A program made the translations under genes and the position numbers. DNA of 64,000 nucleotides, taken from positions 25,397,840 to 25,461,839 of the forward strand of contig CM054116.1 in NCBI GenBank assembly GCA_028673005.1, given 5' to 3'. Positions 21,973-33,693 of the stretch are shown one piece after another; within the stretch, counting starts at the first letter, position 1; each line of letters opens with the position of its first letter. The stretch is from Tanypteryx hageni. Lineage: Eukaryota > Arthropoda > Insecta > Odonata > Petaluridae. The notes beneath the pieces are model-generated. The model was not told the origin of the DNA, did no database searches, and saw only the letters and a program-made list of their open reading frames with translations.

Positions 21973-22626
21973 TCATTTTATAATAGAATATTTCTCACAA
22001 ATTAGTTTTTTCTTGCTCTCTGCATCCACACGATCGTCACGGTACCATTTCTTAGCATCCCATTGACACGGAACTCTTCCATCTAACTTTTCTGAAATAA
22101 GCTCGTCATGACAGAACCAACAGAAGGTTACACTTCCGTCACAGTTATGTTCAGAGGACTATTCCTCATCTGAAGATGACGAGAATAACCGGATTTCTTT
22201 CCTGACCAATCGCCTTCTTAAGCATGGCGATTCTGCATTCCTCTTAGGTGGCAACTTACTCACATTTACTATATTATCAGAGGAAGTGAGAACGATTGCT
22301 CACTGCTTTCTGCCTGATTCAGCAGCTTGTTTTTCTTTTTCCGTAGATGAAAACAACAATTGAAATGATAAAGACCATGATGACGATGGCATTGTTTCTT
22401 CAGGCGTCGTTAGGTGACTGATCGGAAAGCACTCTGGGTGTTGGATTTTTGCTATGGATGGTTGATTTGCAGATGGACGGGGGTTAGGTGTATGAAATTT
22501 TAAAATGGATGATGCCTGGAAGATTAATGAATATAAGTAACGAGCTATACGGATGGAATTTGTTGGCTCTTTTCGTCCATAATCTGGTGATCTTATTCGC
22601 CCAATGTATACGTATTTGGTTTCCAT
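21973..22626 (-). pseudogene. Unrecognised minus-strand coding remnant
   Basis: An open frame from 22626 to 22300 encodes 108 residues beginning METKYVYIGRIRSPDYG. A different frame, interrupted by one stop, continues to 21973 with KRNAESPCLRRRLVRKEIRL, SSSSDEE and VTFCWFCHDELISEKLDG, ending KKKLICEKYSIIK. The FCWFC pair and the acidic/serine-rich linker are reminiscent of the C-terminal tails of pogo/Tigger-type transposases, but I do not recognise a diagnostic motif. It may be a transposon remnant or nothing. Direction and product are uncertain. Confidence 0.3.
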
Positions 22627-22639
22627 GAGTTTGTTACAC

Positions 22640-23440
22640 TGTAAGGTAAATGAAGACAGGAAAAACTTGTGTGAGGTCAGGGAACTGATTTCTGCTAATC
22701 ATGAAGGAAGACTCGTCCAAAATAAAATCCTACGGTGTGTTGAAATATACCTGAGAAAATAATCATTATTTTATAGCCAGTCTTTTTCGTCAACTTACCT
22801 TGAACATAGCTTATTTTCTTAGTTATGCACAATATGTTATAACCTGGTCTCTACAATGACTAATGCTGTAAGCTCCAAGATTGACAGTGGTTGGTAAAAC
22901 CTGCTTCACATTGTCTAGAGCGTTGTAGGGAAGGCTAGTTTAAAAACTGACCCGATTCCCCCTTTATGTAATGCCGATAAATATCATATAATGCATTTGT
23001 AATGCGGCGGAGAGATAAAAAGCAAAATAAAGGGGAGGGATTGGCGCTGGAGGTGACAGAACAAGAAAAATATCTTTGCGATAGCATTCAATCTACTATT
23101 ACGTCTTACAGATATATGTTGTAGTGAACCCTGAGAATAGCCGTCGAAATAAAAACAAATGGAGCGGATAAAACGAAAAAGAGAAACGTGTTTTTCCATG
23201 AAATTTGTGGCCACGCACACGGACGCACCCGATAAAAAAATCAACCACCATTTCCAAAAACCACTCGCCACTCTCCTGAAGGACGTGCAGAAAATGTGCA
23301 GTTGCCGAGGGTCATTTGTAGGAGGACGCCGTCAGTATGGAGCGTGAATCACGTACGGGACACTTTAAGCTGCTAACACGTAATCGCGATTTCCAGGGTC
23401 ACACATTCTATTTAATGGATTATGTGTTTCCGCAAATTAT
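22640..23440. other. No gene seen
   Basis: Mixed AT-rich sequence. The frames at 22984-23347 show no domain. Confidence 0.5.
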
Positions 23441-23454
23441 GCGTCGACAAAATT

Positions 23455-23760
23455 AATGAGGGGAAGGAGGAGGGAGGACATAAAAGCGTTTGTGGATAGG
23501 AGATAAGGGCGGGAGAGCGGTCGGGTGGGGAGAAACAGGATAGGGGAGGGGGTGGCGGAGAGAGAGACGCTGGCAAGAGTGGGAGGGGGCTGCGGGGTGG
23601 GGGGGAATCTGTTTGTAGGAGGCAATGGGAGATGGTTGGGGTTTTGGAGGGGAGATACGAGAGGAAAGGAGAGGGAGTTGCAGGCCATGGCGGGAGAGAG
23701 GGGAGGGATTGAGGAGGTGGCAGTTGCAGAGGAGCCGGGCTTCGGTGAGAAAAATGAAGA
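23455..23760 (+). repeat. Purine-rich (GA) tract
   Basis: G+A dominates the plus strand, with many G-runs of three to six (for example ggggtggggggg near 23595). This gives stop-poor frames on both strands that I do not accept as genes. Confidence 0.7.
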
Positions 23761-24857
23761 ACGTAAAAGATTCGAGGGTAACTAATTGTAAGAGAAAGCG
23801 ATTTTCAGAGCAGAGGAAGTTGGGTTGGAATTGGTATGAGGACATACTACCGAATATTTCACCGAAATCATTTGAGGAATTGCAGTGCCGATCAAGGAGC
23901 ACCCCCAGGCTGCTCAAAAGCTACAATGCGGTGTTCACCAGGTTGGGAATCTCTGCTTTAATCTCACTAAAATAGTAGGCATTTGGACGATTTTTTATTT
24001 CCTCAAGAATACATTATGAAGTTCCCGCTGTGTCTTGAATCTAATTCATAGTTAAGTACATACTGAATTCCTATAGACATTGAATAAGGGATTGGTGAAT
24101 TACAATTTAGGGCAGTTGCATTGCTACTAAAACGCGCATTTCAACGGTTTTATCGCTACAAAAGTTACCTTGAACATTTTCTGTGTCAAGGGAGTTATCA
24201 AATGATGGCAACAATTGTTGAAGTAATAATTACATATATCATGCATTACTCAAGTTAATATTATTCCCAAGAATTTAGTAAAAGGATCGATGTATTACTC
24301 TGCTGTTTTTTATGACCATGTGTGCGGTTAAGTAATTAATAAACTTTGATATCCGAATATATAATAGTAGATGAGCATGCCGCTAAAATATGTTGTGTTT
24401 GTGCGCTCTTCCGCTTTTGCACCAACAAAGGAAACAGAATGACTCAACTTGATATGGTTATAATTCGGTTCTCCCAGTCCTCGTGCGTTTTCCGAAAATC
24501 ACCTATTATTTTCGTCTTGGATCGAATCAATCGTTTTATCAGAGATGTTAATGTCTCAGCCGTTCGATCATGAAAGGAACGATTTATCTGTTTCACGCTC
24601 GACACTTCCTAATACTCGATGTCCCTCTGCGTGATACCTGTGTTGGAATATCCTCTTTCAAATCTTATGCTAGACTAGTATATCTCTACTGGCGGTTACT
24701 TTCCCTTATATTGGTTCACTATGGGTGTCAATGTTTTCCTCCATCACTTCTCGACAAAATTGGATCTAGTGGGCACGAATGTGGCTCAACACTAGGTATA
24801 TCTTTTCAATATTGTGTTATGGAGTTTTATTCAGGATTTTATGATTATAACCTTTGG
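23761..24857. other. No gene seen
   Basis: AT-rich. The frames at 24346-24573 and 24570-24860 have no recognisable domain. Confidence 0.45.
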
Positions 24858-25133
24858 TAGTGCCAGCCCGAGTTACCGGCTAGCCAAGATATTGGGGGCG
24901 CTAGCTCGACCATCTATCTCTACATTACTTACAAATGAATAAATATTGGATACCAATTTCTGTCGCGGGACAGGTGGAAATCTAGATAAAATTCATTTTA
25001 ATTTTCATTAACAGTTACTTTACAGAGCCATGAATAAATGAACAAGTTCTTTTAAAAATATCTCAACAAAAAATACGAAAGGGGCGCTGAGCGGCTTATC
25101 GCTCTGGACGCTAAATGCCTCGTAAAGTTAGGT
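24858..25133. mobile_element. hAT-type MITE, diverged copy 2
   Basis: It follows the layout of the 21109 element throughout: gccagcccgag at the left, 'aatgaataaatattggata', 'tttacagagccatgaataaat', 'aaatatctcaacaaaaaata', 'ggggcgctg', and a decayed right end 'cgctaaatgcctcg'. I could not find a target-site duplication. Confidence 0.75.
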
Positions 25134-25590
25134 TGCTTTTGGTGAATCAGAAACCAAACCTGGTTATCTTAGTAGATTTGCATCGCATTTAAATCAAGTG
25201 TTTTCCAATGAATTGGTTTCGACCCAGCACTGAGTCGTAAGTTTAAAATGTGAGAACTCTGAAAGCATGACTAACTGAAATAAATAAAACGTGACAGTGA
25301 ACGAATTTCTCCTATCATTTTGGCAAATGTACTCTTTATTGCGAGTTAATGAAAACTCAGTTCAGAACATTTTCCCCTCATGTTACTTTCCCATCCATTG
25401 GGTCGCAAGATAACCGTTACAAATATGATTTTCAATCGTCATTTGTTTGAAGCATTTTTAGCGTTCCATTTCAGATTTTAAAAATTTTGATTTATTGCCG
25501 AAATATGATACTTTCTTGAGAAGGCAAACGTGAGCTACACTGGCTGTAGTTAAAACGTAAGTCGAAGGAAGAATCTCCGAATCCTGTCAA
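25134..25590. other. No gene seen
   Basis: AT-rich sequence between the MITE and the PLE 3' region. Confidence 0.5.
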
Positions 25591-25635
25591 TGAATAAAAA
25601 ACCGGATAAAAAAGTCGGATGAAAAACCGGATAAA

Positions 25636-25679
25636 AGCCGATACGTATTTCCGTTACAATGTAACCATCATCAAGGGCT
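25636..25679 (-). ncRNA. Hammerhead-ribozyme-like motif 3' of the PLE reading frame
   Basis: Read on the minus strand, the order is: stem I strand AGCC; core CUUGAUGA; stem II GUUAC-AUU-GUAAC within UGG...CG; GAA; palindromic stem III AUACGUAU; C at the cleavage position; and GGCU, which closes stem I. This is a type I hammerhead layout with the very short stem III known for PLE-encoded ribozymes, which are thought to act as dimers. The core has one extra U (canonical CUGAUGA), so activity is doubtful. It lies about 100 bp after the stop codon of the PLE frame and on the same strand, where such motifs are expected. Confidence 0.6.
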
Positions 25680-25776
25680 AAGAGGGACCTGAGAGCGGAC
25701 GAACTGGTGAAAAAATAAATAAAGTCCAGAGACGAGCTCTCAAGTAACTGTGAAGGGCTGGGCTTGTGCATTTATA

Positions 25777-27890
25777 CTCAGAAGAAGGGCAGGGGGAGGG
25801 CCACGGATAACGTAGGTGGTGGGGGAAGGGGAGAGGTCAGTTTAAAAAGAACGCTGCCTATGGCTCCAAAGTCGTTATTCATCAGCGCATGTCTATGTTT
25901 GTGTATATACGGGCTTTCCGTAGCATCAAGTTTGGAATTTGGGACTTGTTTCAGCAATTTTAAATTATTTGTATCTAATGGGTGTTTCTTTTCGTATGTG
26001 TTTTCCGTCTGTCCGTGTTTTTAATGCGCCAAATGTTCTTTAAACCTGATGGAGAGGTTTCTTTTCGTCTGGCCTATGTACGACATGTCGCATGTGGGGC
26101 AAAGCACTTGATGCACTCCGGATTTTTGGAACGTGTGTATTTTATCTTTTGTGTTCCTTATTAAATTTTTGACGTTTTTGGTGTTATGAAAAGTAACATT
26201 ATATTCAGCGTCGTGAAATATTTTTGTTAGACCCTTGGTGAGGGCAAGAAAGAAGCGAAGTGAAACGTACTTTTTCTTCTTATCGTTAATTGGGGCGAGC
26301 GTTGTAGAGTTTTTCAGTTCGTTTTTTAATAATGTTGCTAACCATTTCCTGCGTAAAGCCATTTTAAGGGCTGCGTTTATAATGTATTTCACTTCATTGT
26401 CATACCGTTTTTGGTTGAGTGGTAATGTGAAGAGTCTATGTACCATGTGGTTGAAAGCTTTGTATGGGTGACTCGAGTCATTTTTAATGTAGTTGTTCGT
26501 GTGTTTAGGTTTCCTGTACACGTCAATTTCAATTCTTCCTTTGTTTTTTATAATCAAGATATCTAAAAAGGGGAGTGACCGGTTTTTTTCGGTTTCATAG
26601 GTGAAGTTTATGGAATGGTGGATGAAGTTTAATTATTTGATGAAGGCGTCGATGTTGCAAAGCTTTATGTCAAAAATTGTGAAAATATCGTCGACATAGC
26701 TACACCATGTGTTGGGAAAATATTTAAAGCGTTTTTACAATGGCGCTCAAAAAAGTGAAGGAAAATATTTGCTACTAGTGGTGCCAGCGGATTGCCCATT
26801 GAGGTTCCATTAGTTTGTTTGTAGAATTTATCATTGAAAATAAAGTAATTTTGTTCAATGCATAGTTTTGTCAGTATTAGGTACTCTTGAATTTTGTCGC
26901 CTGCGACTTGTTTTCTGTTAGCCAGTCTTTGAGATTTTCTAGAGCAACTTCAATGGGAACACTGGGGAAGAGTTGTTCCACGTCAAATGATAAGAGTATT
27001 TCATCTTGGTGTATCCTTCTGTTTTTAATGTGTTCTATTAGGTTTTGTGTGTTTTTGATGCCATACGTGTCCTCGATGCCTAGTGCTTTCAATTCTTGAG
27101 TAAGCAATTTGGCAAGTTTATAAGGGGCTGAATTGATTGCTGAAATTATGGGTCTCATTTTGTTGCCAGGTTTATGTATTTTGGGTAAGCAGTCAAGTCT
27201 GGGAATAATAGGGGTTTCTACCTTGTTTTTGTCTAGTGTGTTTTTGGAACTTTTGACGGTGTCCTTGACTTGTGTGGTGAGTTTGTTTATAGGATTATTG
27301 GGGATTGGAATATAAGGACCCGTTTCATTTGTGTTTGTTGTTCTGTGAATGTAATCGTCTTTGTTAAGAATTACGGTGGTGTTCCCTTTGTCGGATTTAA
27401 TGTGCACACAATATGTTTTCTTTATTCCTTGGCTAGTTTTATAATCTGTAGTATTTTTCCGGGGTCGTTTGTTGGAAGGTTTTTTATGTTTCGTTCGATT
27501 GCGATCTTACATGCGTTTCTTATGTATTGTTTAGTTGTGTCGTTACTGTTTTTAATACTACTTTCTATGTCAATAATCAGGTCGTCAATTGGTGGTTTAT
27601 TATATGGTAAACAGTGTTTTAGGCCTTTGTCAAGTAATTTGATCTCGTCGTGTTTAAATTGGATGTTGGGAAGATTTTTGACGAAACTTGTCTTATTCGG
27701 AGGCGTGGTGGAGTTTTTTTTCTGAAGCGTTTTTTAATATCATGTTTGTGCCTCAAAATTTGGCTTTGATTTTGTGTTGGTTAACTTCATGCAACTTTTG
27801 TAAGTTGATACTTTCTTGTAAGGAAATAAGTACCGAAGAAATTTTATCGAAATCAATTTGTCTTTTCCAATTAAACTTTCTCCGTTGAAT
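25777..27890 (-). pseudogene. PLE reverse transcriptase / GIY-YIG endonuclease, frameshifted
   Basis: Blocks in order along the minus strand are as follows. An N-terminal PLE block IQFKHDEIKLLDKGLKHCLP (about 27600-27665). VHIKSDKGNTTVILNKDDYI after a frameshift near 27415. RLDCLPKIHKPGNKMRPIIS, the finger region. LLSFDVEQLFPSVP, reverse-transcriptase motif A (about 26960-27005). GTSMGNPLAPLVANIFL, motif B. SYVDDIFTIF with the catalytic YVDD, reached after another frameshift near 26735. Then comes a stop after FIK, and RKPKHTNNYI. The endonuclease has CPTCDMSYIGQTKRNLSIRF followed by a stop near 26025, and it ends in a region with ESPYIHKHRHAL before the stop at 25777-25779. The first Tyr of GIY is His here (SGVHQV). 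The protein would copy RNA at nicked target DNA. At least two frameshifts and three stops make it non-functional. Confidence 0.88.
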
Positions 27891-27899
27891 TAATTGCCA

Positions 27900-29270
27900 A
27901 GATTATCTTTACAAAGTCCTTACATTTTGCATGATGTCTCCAAAAGTAACTTTTTTCATTTGGGTTTCTTAAAATAAAATAGCGAATTTAAAACGACTGT
28001 TACGTATTTGATTTAAAATTTTTATCAATTATAAGCAAACAATTAAATTGTTATGAAAATGAAAAACAATTACAAATTTTCAAGAACAATCAGTTTTATA
28101 AATTTTAGAAAACAGCAGTACAGAAAAGAATGAAAATGACGAAAAATACAACAAAATAAGTTATAAACACTAAAAATTGTAATAAATAATCATAAAAATG
28201 GCTAGAGTACGATAGTGCATAATTTCCATAAAATGTATGTCGTGGAATATATTATATATGATCTTAAAATTTAATTTCGTCAAATATTTTATATGTTAGC
28301 AATTTCATAAGCTCATGTTTTCTTTTATATATCTTAAAAAAGCTACAGCGTGTAGAAAGAATGTAACGTGATATTAACATAATAATTATCTTATATCAGT
28401 CTGAGTAAAATATTATTTAGATTTTTCCTTTGCTCTGTATTTTAAAATAGAGAAATTGTATATGAGACACGAATGCCATTAATCTGTCCGAAAAAATGAA
28501 TATCCTATCATTAATAATATTTTATGAATTGGTGTGGATGATATTTTATCATATATAATAATAATATCTTCAATTTCGCTTTTACGGAGTCATGTTATTG
28601 TACTCGTGTCGTTTTATTTTGCCTCCATTCTTTACGAGGAAATAATTTATATCGCTCGTTTTTCTCCTTCGGTCATGACTTTTAATAGGTACGGTCAGAT
28701 AAATTACGAAATATAAATCTTGGAGAGAATTTATATTCATTTTCTTTTAGCGTGTCAGTCCCAAAGTTAGATTTTTCGGCTACCAGTAGTCAACTCGTTT
28801 CAATTATATGCTTTGAAACACTCGGACGTCACGCGAAAATATTATGAGTCACCACGAGAGTGTCCCGTGTGACAGACAGCGCCCCCTTCCCAAAAGGGCG
28901 AGGAGAACGCAGGCATAACGAACAACCGCCGATAATTCTCTCAAAAGCGACGCTTTTATCATGCGATCGCTTACTCATAACCACATCACAGCGATATCAT
29001 TGTTTATATGGAAATATAAGTACATATAATTGTGTATACATACATCACTTTATAGAGATATTCAGGCATTTCACGCTCCAAGAACCGCATTAATATGCAT
29101 GAGATGAAGCCATTGTAAATGAGCTAACGGGCAATAAAACGGCAATCTTTTCGACTCTCCGTGGCTGCGCTTGCGCACTCGATCCGGGCTATTGCCTCAC
29201 GGAAATCGGTTATGCAACATTTAGGCCTTTCGTGATGAACGTGCGTTAGTGTCTTTGCACATTAGCCCCG
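27900..29270. other. Very AT-rich, no gene seen
   Basis: 28.0-28.6 kb is extremely A/T-rich with no open frame worth noting. 28.86-29.09 kb is more balanced and has an unrecognised 77-codon frame. Confidence 0.5.
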
Positions 29271-29279
29271 CATGATACA

Positions 29280-29700
29280 CAGCCCCCTCACTCTTCCGCG
29301 TGCGACCTCCGCACCCTCCCGATTCTCGCGCCCTCTTCCGCATTCAATGCGTAACACGCCCTCTATTTCCTCTCCTCTTTCTGTCATCATCCACTCCTCC
29401 TCTCGCTCGCTCTCTCCATCATCTCCTTCCATTTCCTCAATCTCAAATCCAGCCACTCCAACTCTTGCATCTCCTTTCTCCCTTTATATTAGCTTCTGCC
29501 ATTTATTGCAGTCGCCGTATCCCTCTCCTTCGCCCTCCGCCCTAATTCCGTCTCCCCTATCCCCTATTTCTTCCCTCTCCTTCGCTCTTTTTCCTCCCCT
29601 TTTCTCACCATCGTCCTCTCTCTCCTCCTCCTCTATTTTGACTACGCTCTCCATTCCCTCTTTTCCTTCCTCTCCTCTTTTCTTTCATCCCTCGTTTCGC
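29280..29700 (+). repeat. Pyrimidine-rich (CT) tract
   Basis: About 420 bp dominated by tcc, ctc and ctt on the plus strand. The 156-codon Ser/Pro frame through it (29272-29742) is a composition artefact. Confidence 0.75.
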
Positions 29701-29744
29701 TTCCCATATTTTTCATTTGGCTTTGCTCCTGAAATTGAGTGATA

Positions 29745-30155
29745 CGTTAGACTTCACTCGGAAAGGCGCTTTTCACAAAGGTAATATAATGTACATTATG
29801 AGATGGTAATTTAACATTACAAGGGCGGTTCTCATCATCTAAAGAAAAATACATACTTTAGAAATTAAGGTATCCCTTTTTTGGGTTAATCCGTTTATTT
29901 ATCTTTATATCGCAGAATTAATGTACGTGTTTTCTAAACGTTATGAGATGAAATGTTCAAATTTATTATTATTATATATATTATTTGAGTTTGAAGAATT
30001 TATAAATTTCACTAAATTCCTTTTTTGGTTAATCCTTTAATTTACCTTTGTATCACATACATGTATGCTTGTAAATGTTTTGAAATTTTATGTTCCAATG
30101 ACTACTTCAATTTGAAATATTCATCGCTATAACGTGCACGTGAGTAATATTCTCT
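29745..30155. other. AT-rich, no gene seen
   Basis: Contains two related segments, ccctttttt-gggttaatccg (about 29874) and ccttttttggttaatccttt (about 30019), 145 bp apart, suggesting a short tandem duplication. Nothing else. Confidence 0.4.
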
Positions 30156-30159
30156 TCAG

Positions 30160-30720
30160 AAGTGAACAATTTCCTCTCGGCAGCTAATACAGCCAGGGTT
30201 ACTATTCATCAAAGCGGCGAGTTTACCCCAATTTATTCCTCGTCTTGCAATCATTCGAGAATAATCAGCCGAGAGAGCAACACGATATCGGAACTCCTTT
30301 TCGGAGTAAAACGAACGGAAGTAGGTGGACGATTCTTTTTCGGACGCCGACCTTTTTGTGCACACGTTCCTTAAATCCTCGGTTAAGTGCTCTTTTTCCT
30401 CCGTCGGACGAATCGCGGCTCTCCGTGGGAAACCGTAATTTCGTCTCTTTGGTGGAGAGGATGTTTTGGAGCGCTCTCGTCGCGGCTCACCTGTGTGCGC
30501 GTCCCGCTGAGCGCTGAGAAAGGGAGGGCTCTTCGAAGATGGCGGCGATCCGCCCCCCATCCATTCGGAACGCGGAGCGGCTGCGACAAAGACGAATCGA
30601 CGACCGCAAAGGCGGTGGTAACGTGATCGAGTGTCGTCTTCGTTTCCCGGAAAACTAACCACGAGTTTGAAATTGGCCGCCGCCGCAAATCTTCCGACGA
30701 TATCTCTCCTTCCATTCACG
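30160..30720 (+). promoter_or_regulatory. CpG-rich block with a YY1-like motif; candidate promoter
   Basis: This is the most CpG-dense stretch in this part of the window, in sharp contrast with the AT-rich flanks. At 30536-30546 it contains aagatggcggc, the YY1 consensus that in animal genomes sits at or just after transcription starts and may include the start codon. The ATG inside it (30539) opens a frame MAAIRPPSIRNAERLRQRRI that runs 39 codons; a possible but weak splice donor (gtaacg) lies at 30618. I recognise no protein, and longer frames on the other strand (30156-30719) are equally possible as chance. Promoter activity is an inference. Confidence 0.35.
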
Positions 30721-30774
30721 GCGACACAAACAGCCCCTGGTCGTTACTTTTTTCAGATCGCCCCGCTATCGCTT

Positions 30775-31310
30775 CCTCTGCCATTCATCTCCGGAGCGCC
30801 CGCTTCTCCTCCGCTTCACACACACACCCCTTCCTCCTGTTTCTCCGCCCCTCGTATTCCTTCCCTTTCTCCCTTACGACGCCCAACCCCACAATTCATC
30901 CTCCGAGCCTCACCCTCCCTCCACTTCCTCCAACTCGATACACAATGCTGTTGAGTTTTTGTATCGTTTTCCTCGTGCGTTTGGTCGGATAGGTGGGGAG
31001 GGCGTTATTCTGTGTGCGTCGCATGGGAAGGATAGCCGGACAGCCGATGGGCTTGCGGGTGGGGAGGAGCGAGGGAGGGAATGGGGGATGCGGGGAGGGG
31101 CGTGGAGGAAGCGGGGAATGGGGCGGAAGGGAAACCGCGTGGGCAGAGAGTCACTTGAATGGTCTCGGTCCGAAGTCTCTCATTTAGTCCACTTCGTCTC
31201 CCAACTCAAACCATCGCCCCTTCAGCCCTCCCCCTCCTTCCTCCTTTCCACGCATTGCCTTCGAATATCTTTCTCCTACTCATCCGTCTCCATCCGCTTA
31301 AATTTTCAGC
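30775..31310. repeat. CT tract followed by GA tract, then CT
   Basis: 30775-30945 is pyrimidine-rich and 31040-31140 purine-rich with several ggggagg runs. 31200-31300 is pyrimidine-rich again. Strand bias flips within 100 bp. Confidence 0.6.
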
Positions 31311-31324
31311 CATGCCGTAAATAA

Positions 31325-33690
31325 GTGTTAACTGCTGCCAAATGTTAGCTCAATTTTTCGTAATGATTATTTCATTACTTCTCATAGCAAACAATTTTAA
31401 TTTTAAAGTGTTCTTGTTTTGCCATTTTGATTTGCGTAAGCCAGTAACCAATGTTTCAAGAATAATTAGGCAGTTTTAAATATTAATATCATATCTAAAT
31501 TTTACTGGGAACTACGTTTTTTATTCAAGAATAAGCACTTAAAAATAAAAAAAATGAAAATTAATTCACAGAAAGTACCGAAGACAGCTTCATTGCAGCC
31601 GAAATGCGCATCTGGTTTATCATAACTTTGCTGTGGCTATTGTGAATAACTGAGAAATTTACAATTTTTTATTTTTGAATTTTTTTCATCTGTAAGACGA
31701 TATCGATCTCTAGTGAATTAAGTTTTTTGTGTTTATTCTATAGCACTTTCACTTACAATAAAAGGAACATTATCAAGTGAATATTAAAATTGATCTATGC
31801 CATCAACGTTAATTAATACAAGATAGCGATATATATTATAAAAAATCTGAACAAATTGCCTTTCACTGAATAAATTACGGTCTTATGTAGATGAGAGAAT
31901 TAGACACCGAGAGGCGCGAGAAGTGACAGCGATCGAACAGATAAAAAGTTTCAATTTATTCTGAAATGTTTCTATATAAAATAAAAACCAACTGTGAGGA
32001 ACGTAATGGCAAAATTGGATTGAAAGCCTTGGAATTAAGGCAGTTGAGAGTACATGAAAATGGAGTATTATGGTGTTCAAAAGGTGACATTCACCCTATT
32101 TGAATCAATAATTTCAAAAGTGCTGTATTATGGACTGCCAAAAAATTTCACTGTCTCTGAATTAGCAAAGATTCGAAGCTGTATTAGGTATTCATATTTC
32201 TATTTCTAAAATTTTGAATTTTATGATTATAGCAATTATTTTTATAATGATATGCTTTAGTGTAAAATCATTCTTCATCGTTTAAATTAATACTGTGTTC
32301 CCCGGTCATAACGCCGTCATTTATACCGCGGATTCGGATGCCCGAATTCCTTACTAACCCAAAATCCTATAAAAAAGGCTCGGCATGAAGACTTTCGCTG
32401 CGTTGATTAATTTGCTGTTGTAGTATTTCCTGGGGAAATCTACATTCTGCAGAAAACTTAAAAAGCCTCCATTGTATCGCCTATGGAATGATGTCAATTA
32501 TAATGTTCGAATACCTATTTGATCAAAACGATGGTACGCTCGGGTAGTAACTGAAAAACAGGAGTGTCCCGGAGAAAACGACACCTATGGTCCCCCTACT
32601 GAGTCAACTCATACTTTCTTGGATTTTCTTATCCTTAAAAATGTTTTCAGTAATGAGTAACTTACAGGTATGCAAATTATTTTTCAGGTTATTAACCACT
32701 CAGATAACTAAAATGTGAATGGAACAAGCTGAGAATGAATTTAAGTTTAAGCTGTATTTTAAAAAGTGTACAAATTGTATCCAATTTGGAAATAGACTTA
32801 AAATTATCTATCTTTCCATAGGTGTTGGCATTTTTTTTACTGGTTGGAAAGACGATCCAAGTTTTATAGTTTTATTTACCCGATATTTGACGGGATCATA
32901 TAGATATAAATGAGGATAACAAAATATTTTTGATAAATTCTTAGGCGAGGAGTTATAAAATTACGTCATAACCCTCTTTATAAGACCTTGATAAAAATCT
33001 AGGGAAATTTAACAAAATTATAAACAGAATGAAGACATTTTAAGCTTCGGCATTTGCCACATATTTTTACACTTCATGTCGCAAACAGAGCTTAAACTTA
33101 AATGAAAAATTACGTTTTTTATACTTCTTATGCTTCCGTCCTTCAAATTCAGAATTCCATTAAATATCCAAGTCCTTCCTCACCGATTCACTCTTCCTTT
33201 CTTCTTCATTCGTGCCAACTTTACTGTTTTTTCTCTCATTAGACTTCATTTTCATTCAAATTATGTTTTCACTCTATGGCAAAAACACATACATAGTTCT
33301 ATGTGTCAGGCATTTTATCCCCGCCGCAGATACCTTTCAGATTCATGAAATGCTAATCTCTATTTCGAAGATTTTGTGAGTGAAACCAGTACTTTATGCC
33401 TCTTTAAATTGGCTGAACCACTATGTCTTGGATTGAAGCGGTACATCTCCCGTCTTATAGAAACTCGATTAGGTTGATAATCATCTCATGCTACAATGGT
33501 GACTTGCTAAAGTGTGTCATAATGACGAAAAATACGTTAAAGTCTCTTTGTTGAAATAACGATTAAAATACATGTTTACGCGTACAGAAGCTTTTTGGTT
33601 CTTTGTCAAATATATAGTGTTTTAAATTGGAATTCCAATAGCATAAACAGTAAATCCTTTTGGACCACATGGTAAATTTTCGGTTCTTCT
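31325..33690. other. AT-rich, no gene seen
   Basis: 2.4 kb without a recognisable feature. Open frames are all under 75 codons. Confidence 0.55.
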
Positions 33691-33693
33691 ATA

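Larger units (their letters stand above)
25594..27895 (-). mobile_element. Penelope-like element (PLE), 5'-truncated or boundary unclear
   Basis: The element is defined by a minus-strand reverse transcriptase and GIY-YIG endonuclease reading frame (25777-27890) and by a hammerhead-like motif just 3' of it. Between 25594 and 25640 an 'aaaaccggataaaa' sequence is repeated with variation, possibly part of the terminal structure. I found no terminal repeat at the 5' side (above 27.9 kb), where the sequence turns extremely AT-rich. I can therefore set only the approximate extent. Confidence 0.8.

Noticed and set aside
23453..23917. Minus-strand frame of 154 codons
   Set aside because: Most of it crosses a GA tract read in reverse; no domain.
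29272..29742. Ser-rich plus-strand frame of 156 codons
   Set aside because: Low-complexity CT tract.
30156..30719. Minus-strand frame of 187 codons
   Set aside because: It lies in a CpG-rich block where both strands are stop-poor. No domain is present and several opposing frames are of similar length.
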